Below, in pieces: positions 33,811-44,622 of a stretch of DNA of 64,000 bases. The translations under genes were made by a program, and so were the position numbers. The DNA comes from Bimastos eiseni (lineage: Eukaryota; Annelida; Clitellata; Crassiclitellata; Lumbricidae), in assembly GCA_959347315.1 (NCBI GenBank), contig OY365806.1, positions 36,512,264 through 36,576,263 on the forward strand, given 5' to 3'. Under the pieces are notes generated by a model that made no database searches, was not told the DNA's origin, and worked only from the letters and a program-made list of their open reading frames with translations. The number at the start of each line of letters is the position of its first letter. The stretch's first letter is position 1.

Positions 33811-36800
33811 GGGGGCCACATCTTTTCTTGACGCCGTTCAAACACAGACGGCAGACTTGTTGACTAAAAATCGACAGACTAAGGTCAACTTTGTCCTTAC
33901 CTGCACAATGGAGCGCGTTGACATGAAGTCTGGAGAAGTAGATTCCACAGATTTTCCATTCGTTTCAAGGACTGAGGTGATTCTAGACTCCACCGATGTA
34001 AGTGAAATTTATAACAGCGCGACAGATAAAATTATTGAGTCGATGGCTGCCTTCCAGATGCGTGGTAGTAACTGGAGACTCAGAGTGGTTCAAAAATTAG
34101 ATATCAACACCGTTGTTTATAAACCGTTGAAAGGTAATTCTTACATCCCACTACCGAAGGAGTTAGCGAGAAAAGAGGCTATAATCAATATGAAGAACAA
34201 AGATGAAGAATGCTTCAAGTAGTGTGTAACGAGAGCCTTAAACCCATTTGAAAACCATCCAGAAAGAATTACGAAAGAATTAATTAGACAGTCTGAGGAA
34301 CTTAATTGGTCCAGTATCGAATTCCCAGCAGCAGCGGATGCTAATGTGATAAGTAAGTTTGAGAGAATATTAGTATTAATGTTTTTGGTCATGAGAAAGA
34401 TGTTAACCTATTCCCACTATATTTATCAAAGCATGAGAACGATAGGTGTGTAGATCTATCACTCATTTCTGATGAAGAAAAGAAACACTATTGTTAGATA
34501 AAGAATTTTAACAGACTGATGGTTGCCCGAACGAAAAAATCTCTTAATTCAATGCACTATTGTAAAAGATGCTTAATAGGATTCAGTAGAATCGATTCAT
34601 TAAAAAAACACGCCGAGTACTGTTCCCAGCACGAGGCACAAAAGATAGTACTCCCAGAACCAGGGACTATGATAAAGTTTAAAAATTATTTTAGCAAGAT
34701 GAGAGTTCCGTTTCTAGTGTATGCCGATTTTGAAAGTCTAATTAAACCTATAGAGACTTGTCAACCAGGCCCCAGCATGTCATACACCAACAAATATCAA
34801 AACACATCCCAAGTTCTTTCTGCTATTACATAAAATGTTTTGACGATGATCTATATTCGCAAGCTCCCGTAACGTTCACAGCGGAGATTTAAATTTCCAA
34901 AGAAAATGATATTCGGAAAAAAGATCAGGCTCTGTACAACTCGGCTACAGTTTGTCACATATACGAAGGCGAACTTGGTAAAGATCGAGTTAGAGATCAT
35001 TACCATTTAACTGGAAAATACAGAGGCGTCGCTCATAAAATTTGTAATCTAAATTATAAAGTCCACAAGTTTTTCCCAGTATTGTTTCATAATCTATCCG
35101 GTTATGATAGTCATCAATTCGTAAAGAAATTACGAGGTGATGATAACGAAAAGATTAATTGTATTCCTACCAACGAAGAAAAATATATTTCATTTAGCAG
35201 AGAGGTTGTGGTTGATAAGTTTGTAAATAAAGAAAATAAGGAAGTAGAGGTTAAACGAGAATTACGTTTCATCGATAGTTTTAGATTCATGGCATCGAGT
35301 CTCGACGCTTTATCGAGGAACCTGAGCAAAGACCAATGTAAAAATATAAGCAAGCACTACTCTGGCAATCAGCTCGATCTCCTGCTTAGAAAAGGTTTAT
35401 ACCCTTACGATTTTAATAATTCCATCGATCGACTGAATGAAACAGAACTACCACCAAAGTCAGCATTCTATTCGAGACTTAACGACTCAGACATTAGTGA
35501 CGAAGACTACAACCACGCACAGATGGTATGGAATGAATTCGGATTTAAACCGTTTAGAGAATACCACGATTTATATAACATAAGTGATGTTCTCCTGCTC
35601 GCTGACGTGTTTGAAAATTTTAGAGATGTGTGCTGTGAGAACTATGGTCTAGATCCCGCCTGGTATTATACGTCTCCAGGTCTTGCTTGGGACGCCGCAT
35701 TAAAGTTGACTGGAGTAGAGTTGGAGTTGTTGAGTGATTATGATATGATACAAATGGTTAAGCATGGGATAAGAGGTGGTGTTAGCACCATTTCACATCG
35801 TTATGGACAGGCAAACTGTAAGTACATGTCAGCGTTTGACGATAACAAGCCTTCAATATTTATAACCTATTTAGACGCGAACAACCTATACGGATGGGCA
35901 ATGTGTAAGAATCTACCAACTCATAGGTTTCAGTGGATGGGTAATGATGAGCTAAACGACTTGAGAGGAACGCCATGCATATTAGAGGTGGACTTGGAAT
36001 ATTCGAGAGATTTGCACGATCTTCACAACGACTATCCTCTTGCTCCAGAGAGTGTTAAGGTCAAAGAATCAGATGTAGCAAAACTTATACCAAACCTGTG
36101 TGATAAAGTAAAATATATAGTCCATTATGAAAATTTAATGTTGTATGAAGGCCTAGGCTTGAAGATTACCAAAATTCATCGTGGAATTAAATTTGAAGAA
36201 AGTGCTTGGTTGAAAAAGTATATCGATCTAAATACCAACCTGGGGACGAAAGCCACCAACGATTTAGAGAAAGACTTTTTCAAACTAATGAACAATAGTA
36301 TCTTTGGTAAGACATGCGAAAATATAGAGGCCCGCATAGACATAAAACTGGTTTCTAGCGAGAAGCAAGCCCTAAAACTAGCAGCAAGAACGAGTTACGA
36401 CACTCGAACTATTTTTGATGAAAACCTAATTGCCATTCACATGAAACGTACAAAGCTATTTTACAATATGCCTATATATCTCGGTATGTGTATTTTAGAC
36501 TTAAGTAAAACTATAATGTATGATTTTCATTATATTTACATCAAGAAAAAGTTTGATGATAGAGCAATATTACTTTTTACAGATGCAGATTCTCTGGCTT
36601 ATGAAATTAAGACCGAAGACTTCTATGCTGATATAGCTCCATGATATAGCGACTATCCTAAAGACCACCCCTCTGGTAGAGAAACTGGGAATAATAAAAA
36701 GGTCGTTGGTATGTTCAAAGACGAAGCAGCTGGAAAACAGATTGAAGAGTTTGTAGGTTTAAGATCGAAGCTGTATTCATACAAGATGTCTGGAGTAGAT

Positions 36801-37055
36801 CACAAGAAATGTAAAGGCGTCAGGAAGAATGTCGTCAAGAAATCTATCACTCACGAAGACTACAAGGACTGCTTATTCACCAAAAGAGAACAATCGAGAA
36901 AGATGAATGTCATTCAATCACATCTTCACGATATCTACACCGAGGAAGTTAACAAGGTAGCTCTTTCAGCGGAAGATGACAAACGAGTGATTCAGCAAGA
37001 TGGCACCCACACGTTAGCATATGGACATTGGTCTCTAATAAAAAATGAGTGTTAA
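33811..37055 (+). pseudogene. Polinton protein-primed DNA polymerase B, broken
   Basis: Family B, protein-primed polymerase that replicates Polinton-type elements. In order: a conserved N-terminal region (33857-34222), a C2H2-like finger (CKRCLIGFSRIDSLKKHAEYC, near 34550), the Exo I motif VYADFESL (34717), a Cys/His cluster near 34955-35050, Exo II NLSGYDSH (35088), Exo III-type DVLLLADVFENF, polymerase motif A YLDANNLYG, motif B KLMNNSIFGKT and motif C FTDADSLAY. RSKLYSYK near the C-terminus completes the set. Lesions: TAG at 34220, a frame change about 34350-34380, TAG near 34496, a frame change about 34820, TAA near 34890 and TGA at 36642. The longest open block is 35082-36641. Motif C reads DAD where families usually have DTD. 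The 3' end overlaps the protease start by 11 bp. Confidence 0.93.
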
Positions 37056-37470
37056 ACAAATCGATGTCGAGGGCGTAACGCTACCCAATATTGCTTTATC
37101 GAACGTGTATCTAATTGAAGCGGCTAAAAAACTAAACATAAATAATTTCAGAGGAGTATTTCTAAGAGATGAACTGCCGAAGAAGCCAAGAGCGAACGAG
37201 TGCGGAATTCTCAATCTGGACAATTCTAATGGTAAAGGAACGCATTGGACGTGTTTTATCAAGCTCGCTAATGATAAAATTTATTTCGACAGCTATGGGC
37301 TACCTCCTCCTAAGGATATGATAAAATATCTACAAAGACTGCTGTTTTACAACAGTGAGCGAATACAACCAGACGGCCAAGTGTGTTGTGGTCATTTATG
37401 TCTGTATGTGCTGAAGAAAACGTGCAACGATGGTTGTAAATTTCAAGAAGTCGTAAACGAATTACATTAA
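37045..37470 (+). CDS. Polinton adenovirus-type cysteine protease
   Basis: 141 residues, intact. Catalytic elements of the adenain-like (C5/Ulp1-fold) family are visible: His in GTHWTCF (about residue 73), acidic residue in IYFDSYG (about residue 87) and Gln/Cys in the segment QPDGQVCCGHLCLYVL, with the nucleophile among CCGHLC. In Polintons it is thought to mature capsid proteins. The start ATG lies inside the end of the polymerase frame, so the two are packed as in a compact viral layout. It is one of the few undamaged frames here. Confidence 0.88.
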   Translation: MSVKQIDVEGVTLPNIALSNVYLIEAAKKLNINNFRGVFLRDELPKKPRANECGILNLDNSNGKGTHWTCFIKLANDKIYFDSYGLPPPKDMIKYLQRLLFYNSERIQPDGQVCCGHLCLYVLKKTCNDGCKFQEVVNELH

Positions 37471-37492
37471 ATAATATCACCTATTTAAAAAC

Positions 37493-38694
37493 ATGCCTGT
37501 CGATAAATTTGGACGAACTGATACTGGATCAACTCAAAGAATAGTTTCTGGAGGTGTTACTCTATCTCAGGCGAGTAATACATTTCTAAAAAGAAATGGA
37601 ACGAACGATTTGGACGGTGATTTAAATATGAATGGTAATATGATAAAAGGTCTACCGACTGACATTCATCCACCAGTCTTAGCTAGCCAGGTCGCGAGTT
37701 TTGGTCAAGTTGACACCTTAGTCAATCAAGCGATATCGAATAATACTACCACTGATAACTCGAGACTATACGTAACTGCAGCACCTACCATAACTTCGAA
37801 TGTAACGACGATAAACGGTTTTACTTACTAAGCTAGTGCTAGCAAATATCGCATAGCGGCTGGGTATAACTTTAAACCGTGGAAAGCATTTCAAAATGCT
37901 TGTCATGCCCCCAAATGTTGGATAACCGATAAAGTAACTGATGTGTGGTTACAGATTAAATATCCCGTTCTTTGTCTATGTCGGGTTTCAACATCATTAC
38001 TAGCACAGTATTAAACGAATGTATTACTAGCTGGAAATTTCAAGCGAGCAACGATGGAATAATATTTACAGATATCCTAAGTCCTAAAACTGATGTCCTC
38101 GATGTAGGAGTTTTGAACAAATTTACATTTCCAGCATCGTCTAATTACGTTTACTGGCGATTTCATATTACATCCACGAGCGCTAGAGCGCAATGGGTGG
38201 GTATTGGGATGTTACAGTGGATTCCTACTCTTACTGATATCACACTCTGAAGAAAATGTCATGTCAGTTACGTTCCTAGATTAACTTTGAATACTAGTAA
38301 TTATGGTTTTGAAGCGAGCGCCACTTCTGAATATCAAAATAACAAAGCCTTCAATGCGTTCAAAGACGAAGGCGAATGGGTGTCTAGCGGCAACAGTCAA
38401 TTCTTTTTAACTATCTCAAGTGTACAACAGCTGTAAGAATCTGGAAGATAGGATTGAAAGGAAGGAATAAATCCTCCGAAAGGATTTATGATTGGAGGGT
38501 AGAAGGAGCCAACAACTCAGGAAGTTGAAATATTTTATACACTGCACCTAATCCTACTTACTTAGGAAATACTTATCAAGGATATTTAATCGATTCCGTA
38601 GGAAAATACACATCTTACATGTTGTATTGTAAAAAAAGCTGAACCGGGCAGGCCTGGATTAAGCGTGATGCAGTTATTCGTGTACGATGATTAA
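37493..38694 (+). pseudogene. Polinton fibre-like protein with two discoidin-like domains, broken
   Basis: The N-terminus (37493-37831) has LDGDLNMNGNMIKGLPTDIH, resembling collagen-free phage tail-fibre repeats. It ends at an in-frame stop and is followed by two F5/8-type-C-like modules. The first has NFKPWKAFQNA, then WLQIKYP and SWKFQASNDGIIFTDI (to about 38250). The second has NKAFNAFKDEGEWVSS, then VRIWKIGLKGRN and IYDWRVEGANNSG, ending LFVYDD at 38694. Several stops and frame changes (37829, about 37975, 38248, about 38420, 38517, near 38640). Such modules bind carbohydrate or lipid, so a virion attachment or cell-recognition role is possible but inferred. Confidence 0.65.
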
Positions 38695-38755
38695 ATAAAA
38701 AATTATTTTCATATTTTAGCTTAAAGAAAATATTTTCTATATATAAAAGGAAAAA

Positions 38756-39135
38756 ATGATTGTCACTCACGAAACGTTTAATCCAGATAAAATGATCTTT
38801 AAGTCGAGAATAAGACGAACAACTTTGGTCAACGAATTCGAATTAAATATATATACCCGAACGGCGTCGAAGACGATTTTCATATCCAAACTCCAACATT
38901 AAAAAGTTGGGGCATATCACCAAATTATGGTTTTGGTAAAACCGATGGCTCTATTGTTGGTTATAGTATACCAGTAATGATGTATGATAGGTATTTGGAA
39001 CCGACTGAGGAAGAATTGGAGACTATCGGTATGTTTGAAAGTATTTTAGAACGCATTCAAAAGCATCTGCTTGAGGTGGGTATGAACAAGAAATACGAGG
39101 TTGAACAAATATTGATTGTTAATTTTCAATGGTAA
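38756..39135 (+). pseudogene. Small Polinton ORF, frameshifted, unknown function
   Basis: Starts at 38756 and switches frame about 38850. The downstream frame reads IQTPTLKSWGISPNYGF, then a Glu-rich helix (EPTEEELETIGMFESILERI) and ends at 39135. It vaguely resembles small conserved proteins of NCLDV/virophage relatives. Last plus-strand gene before the convergent minus-strand block. Confidence 0.45.
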
Positions 39136-39149
39136 TAATCATTGAAAAT

Positions 39150-39440
39150 TTAAACCTCAAGTTCAACAACATCGTTATCTCCAGATACTACGATCAACGA
39201 CGGGATCCATCCCGACTCCGTTTCTATCTTTGTTTTTGTAAAAGTAAATGTCTTGTTCGTTTGCAACTTGCTGAGCAGGGGCTCCCCGTATACGCTCATG
39301 TAGTGCTCTGTCTCATCCGGCGTCACTACCGTTATCAGGTAAAAATATCCTTCTGTGCCATATAAATATTGCTTCGTTTTAACAGTAAAAACTACGTCTT
39401 CTTCCAAAGTTTCAAATTCTAAAAATTTACGAGTTTCCAT
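39150..39440 (-). CDS. Polinton hypothetical protein, 96 aa
   Basis: Intact frame, beta-rich by appearance (FTVKTKQYLYGTEGYFYLIT, FTFTKTKIETESG). No family recognised. It converges tail-to-tail with the 38756 gene, leaving 14 bp between stops, and is the 3'-most of the minus-strand Polinton block. Confidence 0.55.
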   Translation of the reverse strand: METRKFLEFETLEEDVVFTVKTKQYLYGTEGYFYLITVVTPDETEHYMSVYGEPLLSKLQTNKTFTFTKTKIETESGWIPSLIVVSGDNDVVELEV

Positions 39441-39474
39441 TTTAAGTAGCTGGATAAAACTTTATGTTAGTATG

Positions 39475-39790
39475 TTAATCTCATATCGATTTCTCCAGAC
39501 TTTACCATTATAAGCCTTCATACTCACCTTATACAACGATGAGTACGTGACGGTTCGTTAGTGTCTTTGTCTAGGATTTCAACGCTTATAGGATTATTTC
39601 TAATAGTTTTTAAATACTCTTACTTGGGTAATGCTTGCCTTTTCTCCTTCACTGGTTCAGGCAATTCTGATTCGGGTAAAACACCCTTCTCAACGAGTAT
39701 TCTTAACATTTCTGGTTTGTTCATATAACTAGACTTTGTTCCAAGTTCCTTTATTAACGATTTCAGTTGTTAGAGTTTCGTGTTCTTTTT
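39475..39790 (-). pseudogene. Degraded Polinton minus-strand ORF
   Basis: Minus-strand fragments KSLIKELGTKSSYMNKPEML (SAP-like helix pair) and KTIRNNPISVEILDKDTNEP are separated by a stop. Probably remains of one small DNA-binding-type protein. Too damaged for a firm call. Confidence 0.4.
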
Positions 39791-39814
39791 ATAATAGAAA
39801 ATATTTACTTTAAT

Positions 39815-41027
39815 GTACTACGCTCATCTTCTGACCGTCTGATTGGAAGTTTAACAATTTATCTGAAATGACGACTGCATAAGCTCCCGTCCAGCAGGGA
39901 TCGCAGCATTGAAAGTAGCCTAGATCCAGATGTCTACGACAGACGACTTTAACCGTTCAGATTGCTTACTCACATCGAAAACGAATAGCGGGTATAAGTC
40001 TTTGTAGTCAGCCGGAGTGATGTTGCTCTGAGTTACCTACTGGTCCATTCCGTAGAATTTTTCGCTAAAGGTCGCCGCGTCCCTGTAAGCTCTAGAAAAT
40101 TGCTGATTCGGGAATGAGAGGTTGTAGTCGACCGCTGGATATCTGTCCTGGTTCATCATCACATACATGTTCTTGATATCGCAATGATCGAAAATTGATG
40201 GATTAGCCTCTTGATTGCCGCTTCGATTCGTTTGAAATCCAACTATGATGTACCTCGGTATTTCTGGCGCTGTCTTTACACTAAGTCGCCAACTAAACGT
40301 GGTAGATACAGGGACCGTTATAGTATCGCAAAGATGGGCTCGATAGACTACTGGTAACGTTGCCTTTGCTTCGATCGTTTTATACAGCTGCACTCTTTCC
40401 ATGTCAGACGCTTGAACGTGCGGCATAAACCATGAAATTTTTCTGAGGTTGACTTTGCCGGCCGCTACCGCATTTGCCCTAAAAATAGCATCGCTGTCAG
40501 GTTTGCGAACGAGAGTTAAAGTCTGCTTCATAACGTAGACTACCTTATCATAATCCTCACAGAATCCAAAAATGTGCTTCAGAGGCACGATGAAGCTAAA
40601 CGTACCCTTTGCAGTTGGTTTCCTAATGAGATACGCATGTCTTATCGCGAAACCCGTGTTATCTTTTATAACAGCAGTTGCGGCTGTCTTTAGTCCATAA
40701 TTGGTTAAGTCCTTGAGCAAGAGCAAAGTCGTTGGGATATTTCAACAAGCCCAGCATAGTTGTGGCTTGTCCGGGATGAAACACGCTTTCTACTTCTTGA
40801 TTCGATAAGGAATACGACATTTGACTGAAGAGATGCATGATGCCGTTGTTGGCTAAAGCTGCAGCGTCGACATCAACGTAAAAGGTTCCATCCGCCTTAG
40901 TCAGTTTCCCTTCAAATAGCAGGTATGACTCGGAGGGATGGCTGAAGTTCGATATTAATGCAAATTTCCCCAGTGTTAAGATTCGCCCCCTCCACTGGTT
41001 CATATTCATGAAGTTCATATCTCTCAA
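39815..41027 (-). pseudogene. Polinton double-jelly-roll major capsid protein, broken
   Basis: The N-terminal frame 41027-40659 (MRDMNFMNMNQWRGRI, then GTFYVDVDAAALANNGIMHL) passes by a frame change about 40700 into 40726-40037. That frame has FSFIVPLKHIFGFCEDYDKV, SWFMPHVQASD, SVKTAPEIPRYIIVGFQT and AVDYNLSFPNQQFSRAYRDA. An in-frame stop at 40037 is followed by recognisable C-terminal sequence (ITPADYKDLYPLFVFDVSKQ) to about 39830. The pattern is that of the Polinton capsid protein with two jelly-roll domains, the feature that makes these elements virus-like. About 400 codons equivalent. Confidence 0.85.
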
Positions 41028-41050
41028 TTTCCTCGTCTATAATAGTATTT

Positions 41051-41608
41051 TCAGTAAATCTTTGAATATATGACAGCTTTTTTTAATATAACAAGACCCA
41101 GAGTTCCCTTATAGGTAACATCTCCGATAGTTATATCATCACCTTCGATCATGATTGGGCTGTCTCCGATGTAAAATCGACCGCCTGTAGAGTATATTCC
41201 AAAGGTCGTATCCGTGAACTTTTTGTTCGAGGCGTATTCTTTTAAATATTTTGTAGCGATATCACCTAATTCCAAAGTTCTAATATCTGAAACGGGATCA
41301 TCCTCGAACACGTATATCGACGGATACTGTGAGAATTGGATCGCTTTCAACGATGACGATATCGAGGCTGGCAATGCATGAAGCGCTTCAGCGGTTAACT
41401 TAGAGTTCTCTTTTATAGTACCTAATTCCTTAGATATTCCAGGCTGCGAGTCGATTATGGGTTTGTACGCCTTTATCAATTCCCGCTGAAGTCCAATGTC
41501 CCCTAATTTCTCAGATAACGAGTCTTGTCTAATATTTTGATTCATCTTGAGAAAATTCTCAACGATAAAGTCTCGTTTGGTTGGGTCCTGAATTTTTAGA
41601 AACGACAT
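41051..41608 (-). CDS. Conserved Polinton structural-type protein, 185 aa
   Basis: Intact frame directly upstream of the capsid gene (23 bp gap). The N-terminal half is helical (KRDFIVENFLKMNQNIRQ, LQRELIKAYKPIIDSQPGI); the C-terminal half is beta-rich (YSTGGRFYIGDSPIMIEG, TYKGTLGLVILKK). Similar proteins accompany Polinton capsid genes in many invertebrates. A minor virion or scaffold role is plausible but not shown by the sequence. Confidence 0.65.
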   Translation of the reverse strand: MSFLKIQDPTKRDFIVENFLKMNQNIRQDSLSEKLGDIGLQRELIKAYKPIIDSQPGISKELGTIKENSKLTAEALHALPASISSSLKAIQFSQYPSIYVFEDDPVSDIRTLELGDIATKYLKEYASNKKFTDTTFGIYSTGGRFYIGDSPIMIEGDDITIGDVTYKGTLGLVILKKAVIYSKIY

Positions 41609-41674
41609 TTTTAAGCCGGAAACATAATATTTAAACGTAAAAACGTGAAACGTAAATAAACGTTCGTTTTGTAT

Positions 41675-42010
41675 TCAATTCGTTTTGCCTAAGTGTTTCG
41701 TCGCTTCATCTATGTTGATATTGGTTTTACTCCTAACCTCTTCCTTCATCTGATTAAATTTCTCGAATTCACTTAGAATAACAGAATATTCCAAGTCTGA
41801 GATATTATTATCATCTAGGGGTTTTGAAACAAGGTCGCTGATCGAATTGAATTTCCCTTCGGCTATAGTCCTGATTTTGCATGTTTTTCTTGCCGCGGCG
41901 ATAATATTCGGCGGACTTGGGTAGCTATCAGAGATAGTGCTCCAGCTCCAGCGGATAAAGATACTAGATATTAGATTTGAGAGGGCTATAGTCAAGCCTA
42001 TATTATCTAC
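41675..42010 (-). pseudogene. Small conserved Polinton ORF, N-terminus lost
   Basis: The frame 41995-41675 ends with a helical acidic region (SDLVSKPLDDNNISDLEYSV, EKFNQMKEEVRSK). The beginning is hydrophobic and appears out of frame, with no clear start. It heads the minus-strand block with the 41051 and capsid genes. Function unknown. Confidence 0.5.
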
Positions 42011-42029
42011 TAAAACTAGTCTCGGGTTA

Positions 42030-42965
42030 GGTTTAAAAAAAGCCTAAAATTACAATCCGATCTGAAATGGACCGACCAACTCGCGGATCAATTACATAAA
42101 CCACTAGTAAGACGTTTAAAAAAGGAAAGTGTACGTTAGTGGGATAGATGAAATATGGACCGCTGATTTAGTCGATATGCAGGCTTTCGCTAAAGACAAC
42201 GATGGTGTGAAATACCTGTTAACCGTGATATATGTGTTTTCAAAATATGGTTGGATCGTGCCATTAAATGATAAGAGTGGAAAATCTACCGCTAATGACT
42301 TCGTGAAGATACTCGAGAGCGGTAGAAGGCCTATTAAAGTATAGGTAGATAAAGGTAAAGAAGTTTATAATAAAGACGTAAAGAATTTGGTTGAGTTGTA
42401 CTCTACTGAGAATGAAGAAAAATCTTGCGTCGTTGAGCGCTGGAACAGAACGATGCGAGAGAAAATGTTTAAGTACTTTACAGCTAATTCAACAAGAAGA
42501 TATATAGACGTGTTGGGTGAAATGGTTAGTAACTACAATGAGACTAGGCATTCTTCTATTAAAATGACACCATCTAAGGCTAGTTTTAAAAATAATGAAA
42601 AGACTGTATGGATGAAGTTGTACGGTGATGAGATCTCTTAAGCCTAGATTCTCGATTGGAGATAAGGTTAGGATAACTAAGAAGAAGAATATATTTGAAA
42701 AAGGATTTATAGCTCGATGGACTTTAGAAATTTTTACTATTACTCAAATTCAATACACAGAGCCAACAACTTATAAGATTGCCGATTATAATGGTGAGGA
42801 GATACAGGCTTCGTTTTATGAGCAGGAGCTTCAAAAGACAACTCAAGAGATATTTAGAATTGAAAAGGTAATCAGAAAGGAGGGAAGAAATCTTTAGTAA
42901 AATGGTTTGGTTATCCTGAGTCCTTTAATTCTTGGATTGATACTGAAGACTTGGTAATCACGTGA
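42030..42965 (+). pseudogene. Polinton retroviral-type (rve) integrase with chromodomain, broken
   Basis: The DDE core: first Asp in IWTADLVDMQAF (42150), second in VDKGKEVYNK directly after an in-frame TAG at 42342, Glu in SCVVERWNRTMREK (about 42430). The spacing after the second Asp looks shortened. A frame change at about 42640 leads to KPRFSIGDKVRI and TTYKIADYNGEEIQASFYEQ. A further one-base shift near 42885 leads to a chromodomain piece SLVKWFGYPESFNSWIDTED. The zinc-binding N-terminus is absent or degraded. The stop lies 7 bp from the right TIR. In family terms it catalyses element integration with 6-bp duplications, matching the TATATA flank. Confidence 0.9.
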
Positions 42966-42972
42966 TGACTCA

Positions 42973-43303
42973 TCGTCGAAACTGCTGACTCGTTGAAACT
43001 TTTGGAAATTTCCCATTATCGAAAACTTTGGAAATTTCCTTAGCTTTTGACTTATAGGGAGTATAGGTGGAGTTTTTGACCATGCCTATAGGTTTGTGCA
43101 CGCCAGGTCGAAACTATTGGAAAGTTCCTGGCGTTTTTTCCTGGTTATTGGTTGATGTTGGTTTTAACCTATGGTTAGGTTGATGTTGTTTTTGATGATT
43201 TTTTAACCTAGGCTATAGGATAAAAAAAGTTTTTAACCTATTAGGGGAGTGGTTTGGACCAAGGTTTTAGGTTGAATGGCCCCGTATGGTACATTTTCTA
43301 CTA

Positions 43304-43305
<2 letters not shown>
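42973..43305 (-). repeat. Polinton right terminal inverted repeat
   Basis: Near-mirror of 32629-32963, ending TACATTTTCTACTACT. Confidence 0.95.

Positions 43306-43346
<41 letters not shown>
43306..43346. repeat. (TA)n target tract
   Basis: TA dinucleotides into which the Polinton inserted. The left side (32565-32628) is also TA-rich but not a pure array. Confidence 0.9.
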
Positions 43347-44461
43347 TCGTAATGGAGAGGTATGGAAAGGCGTCACAGTATTGTATCCAAATATATAAAT
43401 GCATGTGCATATATCGATGCGTGCTTACATCAACACAAAGGCTAAGCTTGAATACGTACATTTCACACTCAAGAGCACATTAATGTCTGATATTAAAATG
43501 CGTCCATTTTAAGAGAATTTACTTCTATTTATTCTTTGCGATTCTATCGATGGCGTGTTTCAACCTAATGAGACGAAGCTAACGAACGAGGAGACAGCGT
43601 TCAGAGGAAAGCTGTTGTTTACGTGCGATTACCAGCGCTGCCGAGTAGCTGCGTAATTTTGGCTTCGAAGGCGATTGTCATCGACGAAGTACTTGTGACT
43701 TATAGCCCGCATGCGTGCTCTTGATGGCGAATGTCCGCATTTGGAGACAGGCTCCAAGAAAAGCAGACGATCGTTTGTGTCATTAACTTTGCGCTGAAGA
43801 CGAGTGAAATGTCGCTGTTTATTGCACACCTTCATGTTCAACTCGATTTATTTCGCCTCAATATTATGCCTTATGTGAATCTAAGTTAAACAGGTAAAAC
43901 TGTAGGTCACGCGCCATTGAGGTTATCTTACACTCGAAGCTCAGTCTACAGGACTCTAGAACTTCCTATCTCTACTGATTCATAATTCAGAGTATCCGCC
44001 ACTGAAGACAGATCACCATAGCCATAACCAACCAAAGCCAACCACTTTTTTTATTGCATTCCTCAATCGAAAATAAATTTGAAAAAATTAAACAAGAACA
44101 AGCATATTGAAAGGGAAAGATCAGCGGAGGACCAATAGGGAGAAAAAAGAAACCCCTAAGGGACCAACGAGGTTCCGCTAACGGGGCCCACCCTTTCTCA
44201 CATTAGATACAAGCAGCAGGAAGAAATTTTAATTGATTGAAAGAATTGCAATTTGCAACTGCAACTATTTATTAGCATTATCCACTGATGCTAAGATTTG
44301 ACCAGAGATCCGAATGAACTTCGTGCGCTGTTGTCAATCACAAATCAATCACCCATAACTCTGCATTACATGAGAATCCAACGAGACTTAAAAGGAATCC
44401 TTCATTGTCGTAAATTGAACTAGACTAAATGAGACTATACGTTCCTTTACATATGCTGTAG
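43347..44461. other. End of GPCR intron 1
   Basis: No feature recognised. A 20-bp segment at 43663-43682 is identical to 32299-32318 on the other side of the Polinton. Confidence 0.45.
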
Positions 44462-44622
44462 GTAATCTTCTCGTGGTCCTGGTCATCATGTGTCATCGCA
44501 AGACACGCAACAACGTCAACTTCTTTCTGGCGAATCTGTCGACTGCTGACCTGTGCGTCGGAATCTTCTGCGTCATTCCCCGTCTCAACCTCTTCCTCAC
44601 GCCACACTGGTACCTAGGAAGG
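44462..44622 (+). CDS. Class A peptide GPCR, exon 2 (TM1 end to ECL1)
   Basis: Acceptor GCTGTAG|GTAATC and donor AAGG|GTAAGA. Encodes residues 61 (last two bases) to 114: the GNLLVVLVIMCHRKTR motif closing TM1, then NFFLANLSTADLCVGIFCV (TM2, Asp90 = D2.50) and PHWYLGR with the conserved ECL1 Trp110. Ends in phase 0. The stretch FFLANLSTADLCVGIFCV is what most suggests a trissin-receptor-type receptor. Confidence 0.9.

Larger units (their letters stand above)
32629..43305. mobile_element. Polinton/Maverick, complete ends, decayed coding
   Basis: 10,677 bp bounded by inverted repeats starting AGTAGTAGAAGATGTACCAT (left) and its near-mirror at the right, ending CT. Flanked by a 6-bp TATATA duplication (32623-32628, 43306-43311), although both sites lie in TA-rich sequence. 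It encodes the Polinton hallmark set: protein-primed polymerase B, adenovirus-like protease, double-jelly-roll capsid protein and retroviral-type integrase. Shorter than the usual 15-20 kb, and no FtsK/HerA-type packaging ATPase was found. Premature stops and frameshifts in most genes point to an old, immobile copy. Confidence 0.95.

Noticed and set aside
34519..34833. Independent C2H2 zinc-finger gene
   Set aside because: It lies within the Polinton polymerase reading region and continues into the exonuclease motif VYADFESL; it is the finger of that protein.
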